Assembly: GCA_937907425.1 (NCBI GenBank)
Contig: CALCIE010000076.1
Span: 56,946 to 120,945, forward strand
Source of the DNA: ZC4RG42 sp003242425
GTDB lineage: Bacteria > Pseudomonadota > Gammaproteobacteria > Burkholderiales > SG8-39
Reading direction: 5' to 3'
DNA length: 64,000 bases
In this document: piece by piece, positions 15,859 to 25,214 of the stretch
Numbering within the stretch: the first letter of the stretch is position 1
How the letters are laid out: each line of letters opens with the position of its first letter
Notes under the pieces: generated by a model
The model's input: only the letters and a program-made list of their open reading frames with translations
Databases searched by the model: none
Told to the model about the DNA's origin: nothing
Position numbers and translations under genes: made by a program

Positions 15859-17679
15859 ATGAACGCCTTTACCGACATGCAGGACCTTTTGCAGGAGTTC
15901 CTCAACGAGGCCGGGGAACTCCTGGAAGATGTCGACCTGAAACTCGTCGAGCTCGAAAGCCGCCCGGACGACCTCGAGCTGCTGAACGCGGTGTTCCGGG
16001 GTTTCCACACCATCAAGGGCGGGGCAGGCTTCCTCGAGGCGACGGCGCTCGTCACGGTCTGCCATCGTGCCGAAACGCTGCTCGACCGCCTGCGCAGCGG
16101 CAAGCTCGTCCTCACCGCCGAGATCATGGACGTGATCCTCGCCGCGACGGCCGAGGTGCGGCGCATGTTCGGCGAGATGGCGGGCCTCGTCCAGCCCACG
16201 CCCGCGCCCGACGAACTGATCGCCCAGCTCGAAGCCTACGCGCAAAGCGAAGCCGGGCAGCCCGTTCAAGCGCCGGCCAAGCCGGCCGCGTCGCCTGCGC
16301 AAAACGCCGCGCCCGCCGAACAGCGCGGCGAGCAGAAGGGCGAGCCGGACTGGGCGCAGCTCTACGCCGCGCTGACCGACAAACCGGTGGCCCAGGGCGG
16401 CAGCGGACAGACGGCGCAGCAGCCCGCGCCGACGCCCAAGCCTGCGGCGAAGCCCGCTTCTCCGAAAGCGGGCGCGGCGCAGCCGCAGGCCGCGCAGAAG
16501 GAAACGACTATCCGGGTCGATACCCAGCGCTTCGACCAGATCCTCAATCTGTCCGGCGAAATCGGCCTGACCAAGAACCGCCTGATGTGCCTCAAACGCG
16601 ACCTGCTGCGCAGCCACGGCGAGGTCGAAGTGCTCAAGGCGCTGGATGCGGCCGTGAACGAGCTCGACATGCTGGTCTCGGATCTGCAGAACGCCGTGAT
16701 GAAGGCGCGCATGCAGCCGGTCGGCCGCGTGTTCCACAAATATGTGCGCCTGACGCGCGATCTTGCCCGTCAGTTGGGCAAGGAAGTCGAACTGGTGCTG
16801 GTGGGCGGAGACACCGAGGTCGACAAGACCATCCTCGAGGAGCTCAACGATCCGCTCGTGCACCTCGTGCGCAACGCCGTCGACCACGGCGTGGAAATGC
16901 CCCAGGAGCGCATCGCCGCGGGCAAACCGGCGAAAAGCGTCGTGCGGCTGGAGGCACGCCAGACGGGCGATCAGATCATCATCGAGATCGCCGACGACGG
17001 CAAAGGCATGCGCCCCGAGGTCATCCGCGCCAAGGCGGTGGAAAAAGGGGTCATCACCCTGGAGGAGGCGGCGCAACTGGACGACCGGCAGAGCCTGCAG
17101 CTCATCTTCGCGCCCGGTTTCTCCACCAAGAGCGAGGTCAGCAACATTTCCGGTCGCGGCGTCGGCATGGACGTGGTCAAGACCAACATCCAGCGCCTCA
17201 AGGGACGCATCGAACTGGAATCCGTGCCGGGCAAGGGGACGACGGTCAGCATCATCCTGCCACTCACGCTGGCGATCCTGCCGGTGCTGAACCTGCGCCT
17301 GGGCGGCCAGGCCTTCGCCGTGCCGCTGGTGGCGGTGCGCGAGATCATCGAGCTCACCGACGACAGCATCAAGCACGTATCCGGCAAGCCGCACATCCTG
17401 ATGCGCGGCGAAGTGCTGCCCTATTTCGAACTTGCCCATCTGCTCAACCGTCCGCGCGAGGGACTTTCTCCGCTCGGCGTCGTGGCGACGGTGGGCGAGC
17501 GCACGCTGGTGCTCGGCGTCGACGGCCTCATGGGCCAGGACGAAGTGATGATCAAGCCGCTGATCGGTGTCAAACCGCGCGGCGTGGCCGGCGCCACCAT
17601 ATCGGGTGAGGGGGCGCTGGTGCTGGTGCTCGAGCTGCACGAGCTGCTCGAGGACATCAAAGGACCTGTTACAGGGTAA
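15859..17679 (+). CDS. cheA: Chemotaxis histidine kinase CheA (first copy)
   Basis: CheA autophosphorylates and passes phosphate to CheY and CheB. The 606-residue product has a phosphotransfer domain with H50 in FHTIKGGAGFLE, an Ala/Pro/Gln-rich linker (about 130-215) in place of an obvious full P2 domain, a dimerisation segment (TIRVDTQRFDQILNLSGEIGLTKN), an ATPase domain with HLVRNAVDHGVE, DDGKGM and GRGVGMDVV, and a C-terminal CheW-like domain. It begins 33 bases after cheZ. A second CheA is encoded at 44703. Confidence 0.96.
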   Translation: MNAFTDMQDLLQEFLNEAGELLEDVDLKLVELESRPDDLELLNAVFRGFHTIKGGAGFLEATALVTVCHRAETLLDRLRSGKLVLTAEIMDVILAATAEVRRMFGEMAGLVQPTPAPDELIAQLEAYAQSEAGQPVQAPAKPAASPAQNAAPAEQRGEQKGEPDWAQLYAALTDKPVAQGGSGQTAQQPAPTPKPAAKPASPKAGAAQPQAAQKETTIRVDTQRFDQILNLSGEIGLTKNRLMCLKRDLLRSHGEVEVLKALDAAVNELDMLVSDLQNAVMKARMQPVGRVFHKYVRLTRDLARQLGKEVELVLVGGDTEVDKTILEELNDPLVHLVRNAVDHGVEMPQERIAAGKPAKSVVRLEARQTGDQIIIEIADDGKGMRPEVIRAKAVEKGVITLEEAAQLDDRQSLQLIFAPGFSTKSEVSNISGRGVGMDVVKTNIQRLKGRIELESVPGKGTTVSIILPLTLAILPVLNLRLGGQAFAVPLVAVREIIELTDDSIKHVSGKPHILMRGEVLPYFELAHLLNRPREGLSPLGVVATVGERTLVLGVDGLMGQDEVMIKPLIGVKPRGVAGATISGEGALVLVLELHELLEDIKGPVTG

Positions 17680-17695
17680 AGGGAGAGGAGCGATC

Positions 17696-19357
17696 ATGCT
17701 CAAGAACATGCGAATCAAAACCCGGTTCATGCTGCTGGGCCTGCTGCTGATCGCCATGCTGGGCGGCGGTGCGGGCGTGGGCATCTTCGGGGTGTGGCTG
17801 CAGAACGCCAAGCTCGGCGACGTGCTGGGCGCGCAGGAGCGCGCGCTGACCATGTTGCGGCATGCGGAGGCCGCCCGCACGCATTTCTACATGCAGCGGA
17901 TCGAGCTCAAGGACGCGACCCTGCGCGGCAGCGACCAGGAGCTGTTCAAGGGGCACATCGCCGCCATGAACGCGAACTACGAGGCGGCGCAGAAAGAGCT
18001 TGCCGCTTTGCGGCAGATCGCATCGGAGGACGATAAACCGCGCCTGGACAACCTGATCAAGCAGTACGCCGAGCTGAACAAGCGCTACAACGAGGCGCTC
18101 GAACACTACGAGTACTACGACGCCCTCGGCTCGGCCATCCTGATCGACGGCATGTTGCGCGGCCAGGATGCCCCGATCGACAAGGCGCTGACGGCGCTGC
18201 GCGACACGTTCGAGCAGCGACTCATCGAACAATCGGCCGCGGATTCGGCCTCCGCCTCGCACAGGTTCAACCTGACCGTGGTGTTCTTCATCCTCTCCAC
18301 GATCGTGGCGATGATCGCCTACTGGGTGGTGTTCTCGTGGATCACGCGCGGGTTGATGCGTCAGCTCGGCGGCGATCCCGCCGATGCGGTCGCGATCGCG
18401 CGCCGCATCGCCGACGGCGACCTCACCACAGCGGTGGAGTTGCAGCCCGGCGACAGCGAAAGCCTGCTCGCCGCCATCGCCGACATGCAGGAGCATCTGC
18501 GCGACCTGATCAAGCACCTGCGCGACAGCGCCGGTGCGCTGTCCGGCCAGGCGACCGCCTTGTCGGCCTCCTCGGTGCAGATCGCCGCCGCCTCCGAGCA
18601 GCAGAACGAGGCAGCCTCCTCGATGGCCTCTTCCATCGAGGAGATGACGGCGAGCATCGGGCAGGTGGCGGAGCATTCCAACGAGGCGCTGACGATCTCG
18701 CGCGCCTCGGGCGAGCTGTCCAACCGCGGCGACGAGGTGGTGCAGAGCGCCGCGGCGGAGATGGAACAGATTGCCGCATCTGCGGAGAGCATGACCCAGA
18801 TCATCGAGGCGCTCGGTGCGCAGTCGACGCAGATCTCGCGCATCGTCCACGTCATCCAGGAAATCGCCAACCAGACCAACCTGCTGGCGCTCAACGCCGC
18901 GATCGAGGCGGCGCGCGCGGGCGAGCAGGGGCGCGGTTTCTCGGTGGTGGCCGAGGAAGTGCGCAAACTCGCCGAGCGCACCACCGAATCGACGCGCGAG
19001 ATCAGCGACATGATCAAGGCCATCCAGGACGGCACGGGCCAGGCGGTCCGCCACATGGAGAGCTGGAGCATGCGCGTGGCCGACGGCATGGCGAAGGCGC
19101 GCGGCGCCGGCGAATGCATGCGCGACGTCAAGGCGCGCGCCAACGATGTGCTGGCGGTGGTGAACGAAATCACCCACGCGCTGCAGGAGCAGTCGGCGGC
19201 GAGCAACCAGATCGCGCAGACGGTGGAGCAGATCGCGCGCATGTCGCAGGAAAACGCCACCGCGGTGGGATCGGTGGCCTCCTCGGCGAAGCAGCTCGAG
19301 GAGATGGCGCGCACGCTGGAGGGCGTGGTCGCGAAGTTCCGCCTCAACCCGGCCTGA
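17696..19357 (+). CDS. Methyl-accepting chemotaxis protein
   Basis: A transmembrane chemoreceptor of 553 residues. Membrane helices lie at about 10-33 and 195-217, with a helical periplasmic domain between them that resembles a four-helix bundle. A HAMP domain follows, then a long signalling coiled coil with the tip NQTNLLALNAAIEAARAGEQGRGFSVVAEEVR, the CheA/CheW contact region. The ligand cannot be read from sequence. A GGGAGAGGAG ribosome site precedes the ATG, 16 bases after cheA, and the gene ends the operon at a strong terminator. No C-terminal CheR-binding pentapeptide is present. Confidence 0.93.
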   Translation: MLKNMRIKTRFMLLGLLLIAMLGGGAGVGIFGVWLQNAKLGDVLGAQERALTMLRHAEAARTHFYMQRIELKDATLRGSDQELFKGHIAAMNANYEAAQKELAALRQIASEDDKPRLDNLIKQYAELNKRYNEALEHYEYYDALGSAILIDGMLRGQDAPIDKALTALRDTFEQRLIEQSAADSASASHRFNLTVVFFILSTIVAMIAYWVVFSWITRGLMRQLGGDPADAVAIARRIADGDLTTAVELQPGDSESLLAAIADMQEHLRDLIKHLRDSAGALSGQATALSASSVQIAAASEQQNEAASSMASSIEEMTASIGQVAEHSNEALTISRASGELSNRGDEVVQSAAAEMEQIAASAESMTQIIEALGAQSTQISRIVHVIQEIANQTNLLALNAAIEAARAGEQGRGFSVVAEEVRKLAERTTESTREISDMIKAIQDGTGQAVRHMESWSMRVADGMAKARGAGECMRDVKARANDVLAVVNEITHALQEQSAASNQIAQTVEQIARMSQENATAVGSVASSAKQLEEMARTLEGVVAKFRLNPA

Positions 19358-19387
19358 CGGGCAGTCCGGAAGCTTCCTTCTTGCGAG

Positions 19388-19416
19388 GGGCGCGGCACAA
19401 AGCCGCGCCCTTTTTT
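19388..19416 (+). terminator. Rho-independent terminator after the flhD-mcp cluster
   Basis: A perfect 9-bp stem GGGCGCGGC/GCCGCGCCC with a 5-base loop is followed by six T residues, 30 bases after the receptor stop codon. Confidence 0.93.
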
Positions 19417-19554
19417 ATTGCCGCGGGCGTGCCCGGGGCGCAGGACCCGGCGCGCCGAAGCGCCGATATCGCGGCCTAAAGTCGCGTTAATCCACGGCTT
19501 TGCCGGACCTGCCGGCGCGAATAATGGCGCCGTCCCGAAGAATATCTACGGCGC

Positions 19555-20712
19555 ATGGCCGCAGAAGACAGCGATCAGGAAAAGACGCTACCAGCCACGC
19601 CAAGACGGCTGGAACAGGCGCGTGAGGAAGGGCAGGTTGCGCGCTCGCGCGAACTCGGCGCGTGCGCGGTCGTGCTCGCCGGTGCCGCGCTCGCCTGGGG
19701 CGCGGGTGCGGCGGGCATCGAATACTGCGAGCGGCTGCTGCGCGAGGGCCTCATGCTCGACCGCGAGGCGGTGCTCGGCACCGCGTCCGTGGGCGAACGC
19801 TTCCTGTCGCTCGGCGTTCAGGCCTTCGTGGGCCTGCTGCCCCTGCTGGTGGTGGTCTGTGCGGTGGCGGTGCTGTCCTCGCTGCTCGTCGGCGGTTGGC
19901 TGTTCTCTCCCAAAGCCTTCCGGTTCGACTTCGGCCGGATGAGCCCCTTGAAGGGCTTCAAGCGCATCTTCTCCGTGGAGGGACTGGCCGAACTGTTCAA
20001 GGCCATCGCCAAGGCGGTGTTCGTCGGTTCGATCGGCGGCCTGTTCCTGTGGCTTTACCGCGAGGAAATGCTCGCGCTGTCCGGGCTCGATCCCAAGCTG
20101 GGACTCGCCGAACTGGGCGGCATGGTGCAGCGCGCGCTGCTTGCACTCGCCGCCGCGCTGGCGCTCATCGCCATGATCGACGTACCGCTGGTGCTGTGGC
20201 GCCATTACAAGTCGCTGCGCATGAGCCTCGAGGAGGTCAAGCGCGAACTGAAGGAGTCCGAAGGCGATCCGCAGCTCAAGGCGCGCATCCGCAGCCAGCA
20301 GCGCGAAATCGCCCGTAAACGCATGATGGCCGAGGTGCCGAAGGCCGACGTGGTGGTCACCAACCCGACGCACTACGCGGTGGCGCTGGCCTACAACGAA
20401 GCCTCCGACGGCGCGCCACGCGTCGTCGCCAAGGGTCGCGGCGAAGTCGCGCTCAAGATCCGCAGCCTCGCCGCCGAGCACGAAGTGCCGATCCTCGAGG
20501 CGCCGCCGCTCGCCCGCGCGCTCTACGCGAGCTGCGACCTCGACGACGAAATCCCGCCAGCGCTGTACCACACCGTGGCGCGGGTGCTCGCCTATGTCTA
20601 TCAGCTGCGCCGTTACCGCACTTACGGCGGTGCGTATCCGCAGCAACCGCAGGATCTGGAAGTGCCGCCGGAGATGGACCCGGGCACGCACGACGAAGGT
20701 GAACAACGATGA
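19555..20712 (+). CDS. flhB: Flagellar export switch protein FlhB
   Basis: FlhB is part of the flagellar export gate and cleaves itself to switch export from hook to filament substrates. The 385-residue product has an N-terminal Asp/Glu/Lys-rich segment (EKTLPATPRRLEQAREEGQVARSREL is the family signature), four membrane segments between about 30 and 215, and the cleavage motif NPTH starting at N270. The C-terminal tail beyond about residue 355 is extra and acidic. It overlaps flhA by four bases (ATGA). The short upstream gap contains an AATAAT -10-like element. Confidence 0.97.
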   Translation: MAAEDSDQEKTLPATPRRLEQAREEGQVARSRELGACAVVLAGAALAWGAGAAGIEYCERLLREGLMLDREAVLGTASVGERFLSLGVQAFVGLLPLLVVVCAVAVLSSLLVGGWLFSPKAFRFDFGRMSPLKGFKRIFSVEGLAELFKAIAKAVFVGSIGGLFLWLYREEMLALSGLDPKLGLAELGGMVQRALLALAAALALIAMIDVPLVLWRHYKSLRMSLEEVKRELKESEGDPQLKARIRSQQREIARKRMMAEVPKADVVVTNPTHYAVALAYNEASDGAPRVVAKGRGEVALKIRSLAAEHEVPILEAPPLARALYASCDLDDEIPPALYHTVARVLAYVYQLRRYRTYGGAYPQQPQDLEVPPEMDPGTHDEGEQR

Positions 20713-22787
20713 ATGCCGCAGTGTTGAACGGATTGTTCGGGAACGGACAGCTCAAGGCGCTGGCGGGGCCGTTGCTCATCGTGATGATCCTCGCGATGAT
20801 GATCCTGCCGCTGCCGCCGCTGGTGCTCGACCTGCTGTTCACCTTCAACATCGCGCTGGCGCTGGTGGTGCTGCTCACGGCCATGTACACCACCAAGCCG
20901 CTCGATTTCGCGGCCTTTCCGACCATCCTGCTGCTCACCACGCTGTTGCGGCTGTCGCTCAACGTCGCCTCCACGCGGGTCGTGCTGCTGGAGGGCCATA
21001 CCGGTCCGGACGCGGCAGGCAAGGTGATCGAGGCCTTCGGCCACTTCCTGGTGGGCGGCAACTTCGCCGTAGGTCTGGTGGTGTTCATCATCCTGGTGGT
21101 GATCAATTTCGTCGTCATCACCAAGGGCGCGGGACGCATCGCCGAGGTGAGCGCGCGCTTCACACTCGATGCCATGCCCGGCAAGCAGATGGCCATCGAT
21201 GCCGATCTCAACGCCGGCCTGATCGGCGAAGCCGAAGCGCGCCGGCGCCGTGCCGAGATCGCACAGGAAGCCGAGTTCTACGGCTCCATGGACGGTGCCT
21301 CGAAATTCGTGCGCGGCGACGCGATCGCCGGCATCCTGATTCTGTTCATCAACATCATCGGCGGCCTGGCGGTGGGGGTGCTGCAGCACGGTCTGTCGCT
21401 CGGCGAAGCGGTCGACAATTACGTGCTGCTGACCGTCGGCGACGGCCTGGTGGCGCAGATTCCCGCGCTCATCATTTCCACCTCCGCGGGTCTGGTTGTG
21501 AGCCGTGTCGACACCGGCGCGGATCTCGGCGAACAGGTGCTGAGCCAGCTCTTCGCGCGCGGCCATGTGCTCAATCTCGCCGCCGGTGTGCTGTTCCTGC
21601 TCGGACTTATCCCCGGCATGCCGCACGTGGCATTCATTTCGCTCGGCATCGCAATCGCGGGACTCGCGTACTGGCTCAAGCTCCGTCAGCGGCAGGCGCC
21701 GCAGGCGGCGGTCGAACCTGAGCCCGCGCCTCAGCCCGAGACGGCGCAGGAAGCGAGCTGGGACGACATCGTGCCCGTGGACACCCTCGGCCTCGAAGTC
21801 GGCTACCGTCTCATCCCGCTCGTGGACAAGGCCCAGGACGGCGAGCTGCTGCGCCGTATCAAGGCCATCCGCAAGAAGTTTGCGCAGGAGATCGGTTTCC
21901 TGCCGCCGGCGGTGCACATCCGCGACAACCTCGAGCTCAAGCCCGCCGGCTATCGCATCACCTTGAAGGGCGTGGTCATCGGCGAGGCCGAAGCCTTCCC
22001 CGGCCAGTTCCTCGCCATCAATCCCGGCCGCGCCACCACCCCGCTGCCGGGCGCGCCGACCCAGGATCCGGCCTTCGGCCTGCCGGCGATCTGGATCGAC
22101 GCGACGCAACGCGACCGCGCGGTGGCGGCAGGCTATACGGTGGTCGACGCCAGCACGGTGGTCGCGACGCATCTGTCGCACCTGGTCACGCAGAACGCCG
22201 CGGCGCTGCTGGGCCGCGCGGAGCTGCAGCAGCTCATCGACCACTTCTCGCGCAGCACGCCGAAACTGCTCGACGATCTGGTGCCGAAGCTCATACCGCT
22301 GTCGACGCTGCAGAAGGTGCTGCAGAACCTGCTCGCCGAAGGGGTGCACATCCGCGATCTGCGCACCATCATCGAGACGCTCACCGATCATGCCGCGCGC
22401 ACCCAGGATGCGAGCGAGCTGACGAGCGCAGTGCGCGTGGCGCTCGGCGCCTCGATCGTGCAGCAGATCTACGGTTCGGCGCCGGAGTTGAACGTGATCG
22501 TCATCGAGCCGGAGCTGGAGAAGGTGCTCAATCAGGCCCTGAGCGCCGAGGGCTTCGGCCTCGAACCCGGCTTGGCCGAGACGCTGTTGCGCGAAGCGGG
22601 CGCCGCGGTGCGCCGTCAGGAGGCGCTCGGTCAGCCCGCCGCGCTGCTGGTGCCCGACCGCATGCGGCCGCAGCTTTCGCGTCTGCTGCGCCGCGCGCTG
22701 CCGCAATTGCGCGTGCTCGCGCATGCCGAGATCCCGGACAACCGCAGCGTGCGCGTCAGCACCGTGCTCGGCGCGGTGCCGGCTTAG
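20709..22787 (+). CDS. flhA: Flagellar export gate protein FlhA
   Basis: FlhA is the largest export-gate subunit. The 692-residue product has about eight membrane helices in the first 320 residues, with the conserved FHIPEP-family stretches TTLLRLSLNVASTRVVLLEGHTG and KQMAIDADLNAGLI, and a C-terminal cytoplasmic domain (about 350-690) that docks chaperone-substrate complexes. Length and layout are normal. It is translationally coupled to flhB. flhF follows after a 228-base gap. Confidence 0.98.
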   Translation: MNAAVLNGLFGNGQLKALAGPLLIVMILAMMILPLPPLVLDLLFTFNIALALVVLLTAMYTTKPLDFAAFPTILLLTTLLRLSLNVASTRVVLLEGHTGPDAAGKVIEAFGHFLVGGNFAVGLVVFIILVVINFVVITKGAGRIAEVSARFTLDAMPGKQMAIDADLNAGLIGEAEARRRRAEIAQEAEFYGSMDGASKFVRGDAIAGILILFINIIGGLAVGVLQHGLSLGEAVDNYVLLTVGDGLVAQIPALIISTSAGLVVSRVDTGADLGEQVLSQLFARGHVLNLAAGVLFLLGLIPGMPHVAFISLGIAIAGLAYWLKLRQRQAPQAAVEPEPAPQPETAQEASWDDIVPVDTLGLEVGYRLIPLVDKAQDGELLRRIKAIRKKFAQEIGFLPPAVHIRDNLELKPAGYRITLKGVVIGEAEAFPGQFLAINPGRATTPLPGAPTQDPAFGLPAIWIDATQRDRAVAAGYTVVDASTVVATHLSHLVTQNAAALLGRAELQQLIDHFSRSTPKLLDDLVPKLIPLSTLQKVLQNLLAEGVHIRDLRTIIETLTDHAARTQDASELTSAVRVALGASIVQQIYGSAPELNVIVIEPELEKVLNQALSAEGFGLEPGLAETLLREAGAAVRRQEALGQPAALLVPDRMRPQLSRLLRRALPQLRVLAHAEIPDNRSVRVSTVLGAVPA

Positions 22788-23015
22788 CGCCGTACCGCTA
22801 CCGCACAACGGCTGCGGTTCGGCGCGCCGCGTTGCCGCATGCCGTCACGCGTCATCGCCGTTTCCGCATTCATCGTCCGAAGCGCAATTTGCGAAACAGC
22901 GGCCGTCCCTTCGCTCATATCCGGCGATCGTTCGGCGCGCAAGCGCGAATAATCCGATCATGACCGGTGGTATGCACGATGCGTATGCATGCCGCAGCGA
23001 AAAATCGAGGTAGGC

Positions 23016-24446
23016 ATGAAGGTCAAACGATTTCACGGTGCGAATTCACGCGAGGTGCTGAGACAGGTGCGCCAGGCGCTGGGCCCGGACGCGATCATCC
23101 TGTCGAACCGCAACGTGCCCACGGGCGTCGAGATACTTGCCGTCGCCGAGCGGGACATGGCGAGCATCGTCGGTATGCAGACGATGCCCGCGTCGCAAGC
23201 GGTGGATGAGGAAGAGCTCGAGGTGCGCAGGGTGCTGTTCGAAGGCAAGAACGAGAGCACCAAGCGCCGCGTCAACCACGAGCTGCCGATCGGCTCCTCG
23301 CGCGCATCGGCGGACAAGGCTGCCGCAGGGCGCGCCGCCGGGCGGCCGGCCGCGTCCGAATCGCAGCTTCATGCCGAGCGGGCCGACGCCGAGCTGGTGG
23401 CCGAACTGAAATCGCTGCGCGCCGAGTTCCAGCAGAAAGTGGAAATGCTCATGCGTGCGGCCCAGGCGCAGAAGGCGCTGGCCGACCGCAATCTGGCGGC
23501 CGAGAACGCGCGCCTCGCCGCGGAGATCGGCACGCTGCGCAAACTCGTCGAGCGCGAGCTGGGCGGGCTGGCCTGGAGCGAAATGACGCGCCAGCGTCCG
23601 GCACGCGCCGAAGCGGTACGCCGCGGCCTGAACGCAGGCTTCAGCCCCGCGCTGGCGCGCGAACTGGGCGATGCGGTACCGGCGGAAGTGACCGAACGCG
23701 AAGTGCCGAAGTGGCTCGCGGCAACGCTCGAACAGCGGCTCGTGGTCGCCGATATGGACAGCATCATCGACCGCGGCGGCGTGTATGCGCTCGTCGGGCC
23801 GACCGGCGTGGGCAAGACCACGACCATCGCCAAGCTCGCGGCGCGCTATGCCATGAAGCACGGCGTCAAGCGCCTCGCGCTGATCAGCATGGATACCTAC
23901 CGCATCGGCGCGCAGGACCATTTGCGCGCCTACGGCCGCATCCTCGGCGTGCCGGTGCACACCGCGCACGATGCCGATGCGTTGCGCGACGTGCTGGTCG
24001 CGATCGGCAACAAGCATCTGGTGCTGATCGACACGCCCGGACTGGGGCAGCGCGACGATCGCGTCGCCGAGCAGCGCCAGAGCCTCATGGCCAACAATGT
24101 GCAGCGCCTGCTGGTGCTCAACGCCGCTTCGCAGGCCGAAGCGCTCGAAGACGTGGTGGCGGTGCATCGCGCCGGTGGCCTGGCCGGCTGCCTGCTCACC
24201 AAGATCGACGAAGCGGTGAAGCTCGGCAGCGCGCTGGATGTGCTGGTGCGCCACCGTCTGCCGCTGCATTACGTCGCCAACGGCCAGCGCGTGCCCGAGG
24301 ACCTGCATCTGCCCAACCGGGCTTATCTGATCCACCGCGCGCTGCGCACCGCGCCCGCCGCGCCCTACGTCTTGCGCGACGAAGAAATCGGCTTCGCCGC
24401 CGTGGGCGCGCCGCGCGAACTGCAGCCGGTGCCCGCCGCAAGCTGA
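23016..24446 (+). CDS. flhF: Flagellar biosynthesis GTPase FlhF
   Basis: FlhF is an SRP-family GTPase that marks the cell pole for flagellar assembly. The 476-residue product has the N-terminal MKVKRFHGANSREVLRQVRQALG segment, a helical N domain, then the G domain with GPTGVGKTTT (P-loop), DTYRIGAQDHLRAYGRILGVP, DTPGLGQRD and TKIDE. The start is set at 23016 by a GAGGTAGG ribosome site; an upstream in-frame ATG (22989) lacks support. Presence of FlhF with FlhG indicates polar flagellation. Confidence 0.96.
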   Translation: MKVKRFHGANSREVLRQVRQALGPDAIILSNRNVPTGVEILAVAERDMASIVGMQTMPASQAVDEEELEVRRVLFEGKNESTKRRVNHELPIGSSRASADKAAAGRAAGRPAASESQLHAERADAELVAELKSLRAEFQQKVEMLMRAAQAQKALADRNLAAENARLAAEIGTLRKLVERELGGLAWSEMTRQRPARAEAVRRGLNAGFSPALARELGDAVPAEVTEREVPKWLAATLEQRLVVADMDSIIDRGGVYALVGPTGVGKTTTIAKLAARYAMKHGVKRLALISMDTYRIGAQDHLRAYGRILGVPVHTAHDADALRDVLVAIGNKHLVLIDTPGLGQRDDRVAEQRQSLMANNVQRLLVLNAASQAEALEDVVAVHRAGGLAGCLLTKIDEAVKLGSALDVLVRHRLPLHYVANGQRVPEDLHLPNRAYLIHRALRTAPAAPYVLRDEEIGFAAVGAPRELQPVPAAS

Positions 24447-24451
24447 GGACT

Positions 24452-25213
24452 ATGGCGGATCAGGCCGAAGGACTGCGGCAGCTCTTCGCCAGGCGCTGTC
24501 CAAGCGTGCTGCCCATACTCATTCCGGGCGGCGGACAGGGAGCGCTGGTGGCGAACCTCGCCATCGCTGCGGCCCGCAGCGGCCGCGAAGTGCTGGTGGT
24601 CGACGGGACACCGGGGGAAGTCGCGGCGGCAACGGGTTTGCGCGCGCGTTACGAGCTCGCTCATGTATTCGCCGGCGACAAGCGCCTCGATCAGATCACG
24701 CTCGAGCCCTGCGAACGCGTGCGCATCGTGCCGGCTGCGCGTATGCTGCGCGACACCGGGCGGCTCGAACCCTGGCTCGGCCAGTTGGTGCAACGCTGCG
24801 AGTCCGTTCCCGGACTGGTGATCGTCTATCAGCGCAATGCGACCGAGGCGCTCGACGGCGATCTGCTGGTCACCGCATCGCCCGCGCGTGAGGATCTCAC
24901 GCGCACCTACGCCGAACTGAAACGCATGAAACACCACAGCCGGGGGAGGTTGCGACTGATCGTGGCGCGCACCGTCGATGAGGAGGATGCACGGCAGGTG
25001 CATCGCGCCCTCGACGAAACCGCGCAACGCTATCTCGGTGCGGCGATCGACTGGGCGGGCTTCGTTCCGCACGATGCCCCGTTGCGTCGCGCCGAGGCGA
25101 GCGGCCGCCCGGTGTTCGACATCGACACGGCGGCCCCGTCCGCGCGTGCGCTGCTCGGACTCGGAAGGGCGCTGGATCAATGGCAGCTGCCCCGTCTTGC
25201 AGTGACGCATTGA
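24452..25213 (+). CDS. flhG: FlhG/FleN-type MinD-like protein with lost ATPase motifs
   Basis: FlhG (FleN) limits flagellar number by stimulating FlhF GTPase. The 253-residue product starts MADQAEGLRQLF, containing the DQAxxLR motif known to activate FlhF, and has the overall MinD-family strand pattern. Where MinD/FleN proteins have the deviant Walker A (KGGVGKT), this protein reads LIPGGGQGALVANLA with no lysine, and in place of the Walker B Asp it reads GLVIVYQRN. It is therefore probably unable to hydrolyse ATP. It starts 6 bases after flhF and stops one base before the fliA ATG. Confidence 0.88.
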   Translation: MADQAEGLRQLFARRCPSVLPILIPGGGQGALVANLAIAAARSGREVLVVDGTPGEVAAATGLRARYELAHVFAGDKRLDQITLEPCERVRIVPAARMLRDTGRLEPWLGQLVQRCESVPGLVIVYQRNATEALDGDLLVTASPAREDLTRTYAELKRMKHHSRGRLRLIVARTVDEEDARQVHRALDETAQRYLGAAIDWAGFVPHDAPLRRAEASGRPVFDIDTAAPSARALLGLGRALDQWQLPRLAVTH

Positions 25214-25214
25214 G

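Noticed and set aside
14704..17880. A long minus-strand open frame opposite cheZ and cheA
   Set aside because: Composition and position show a mirror frame of real genes; the plus-strand products are clear.
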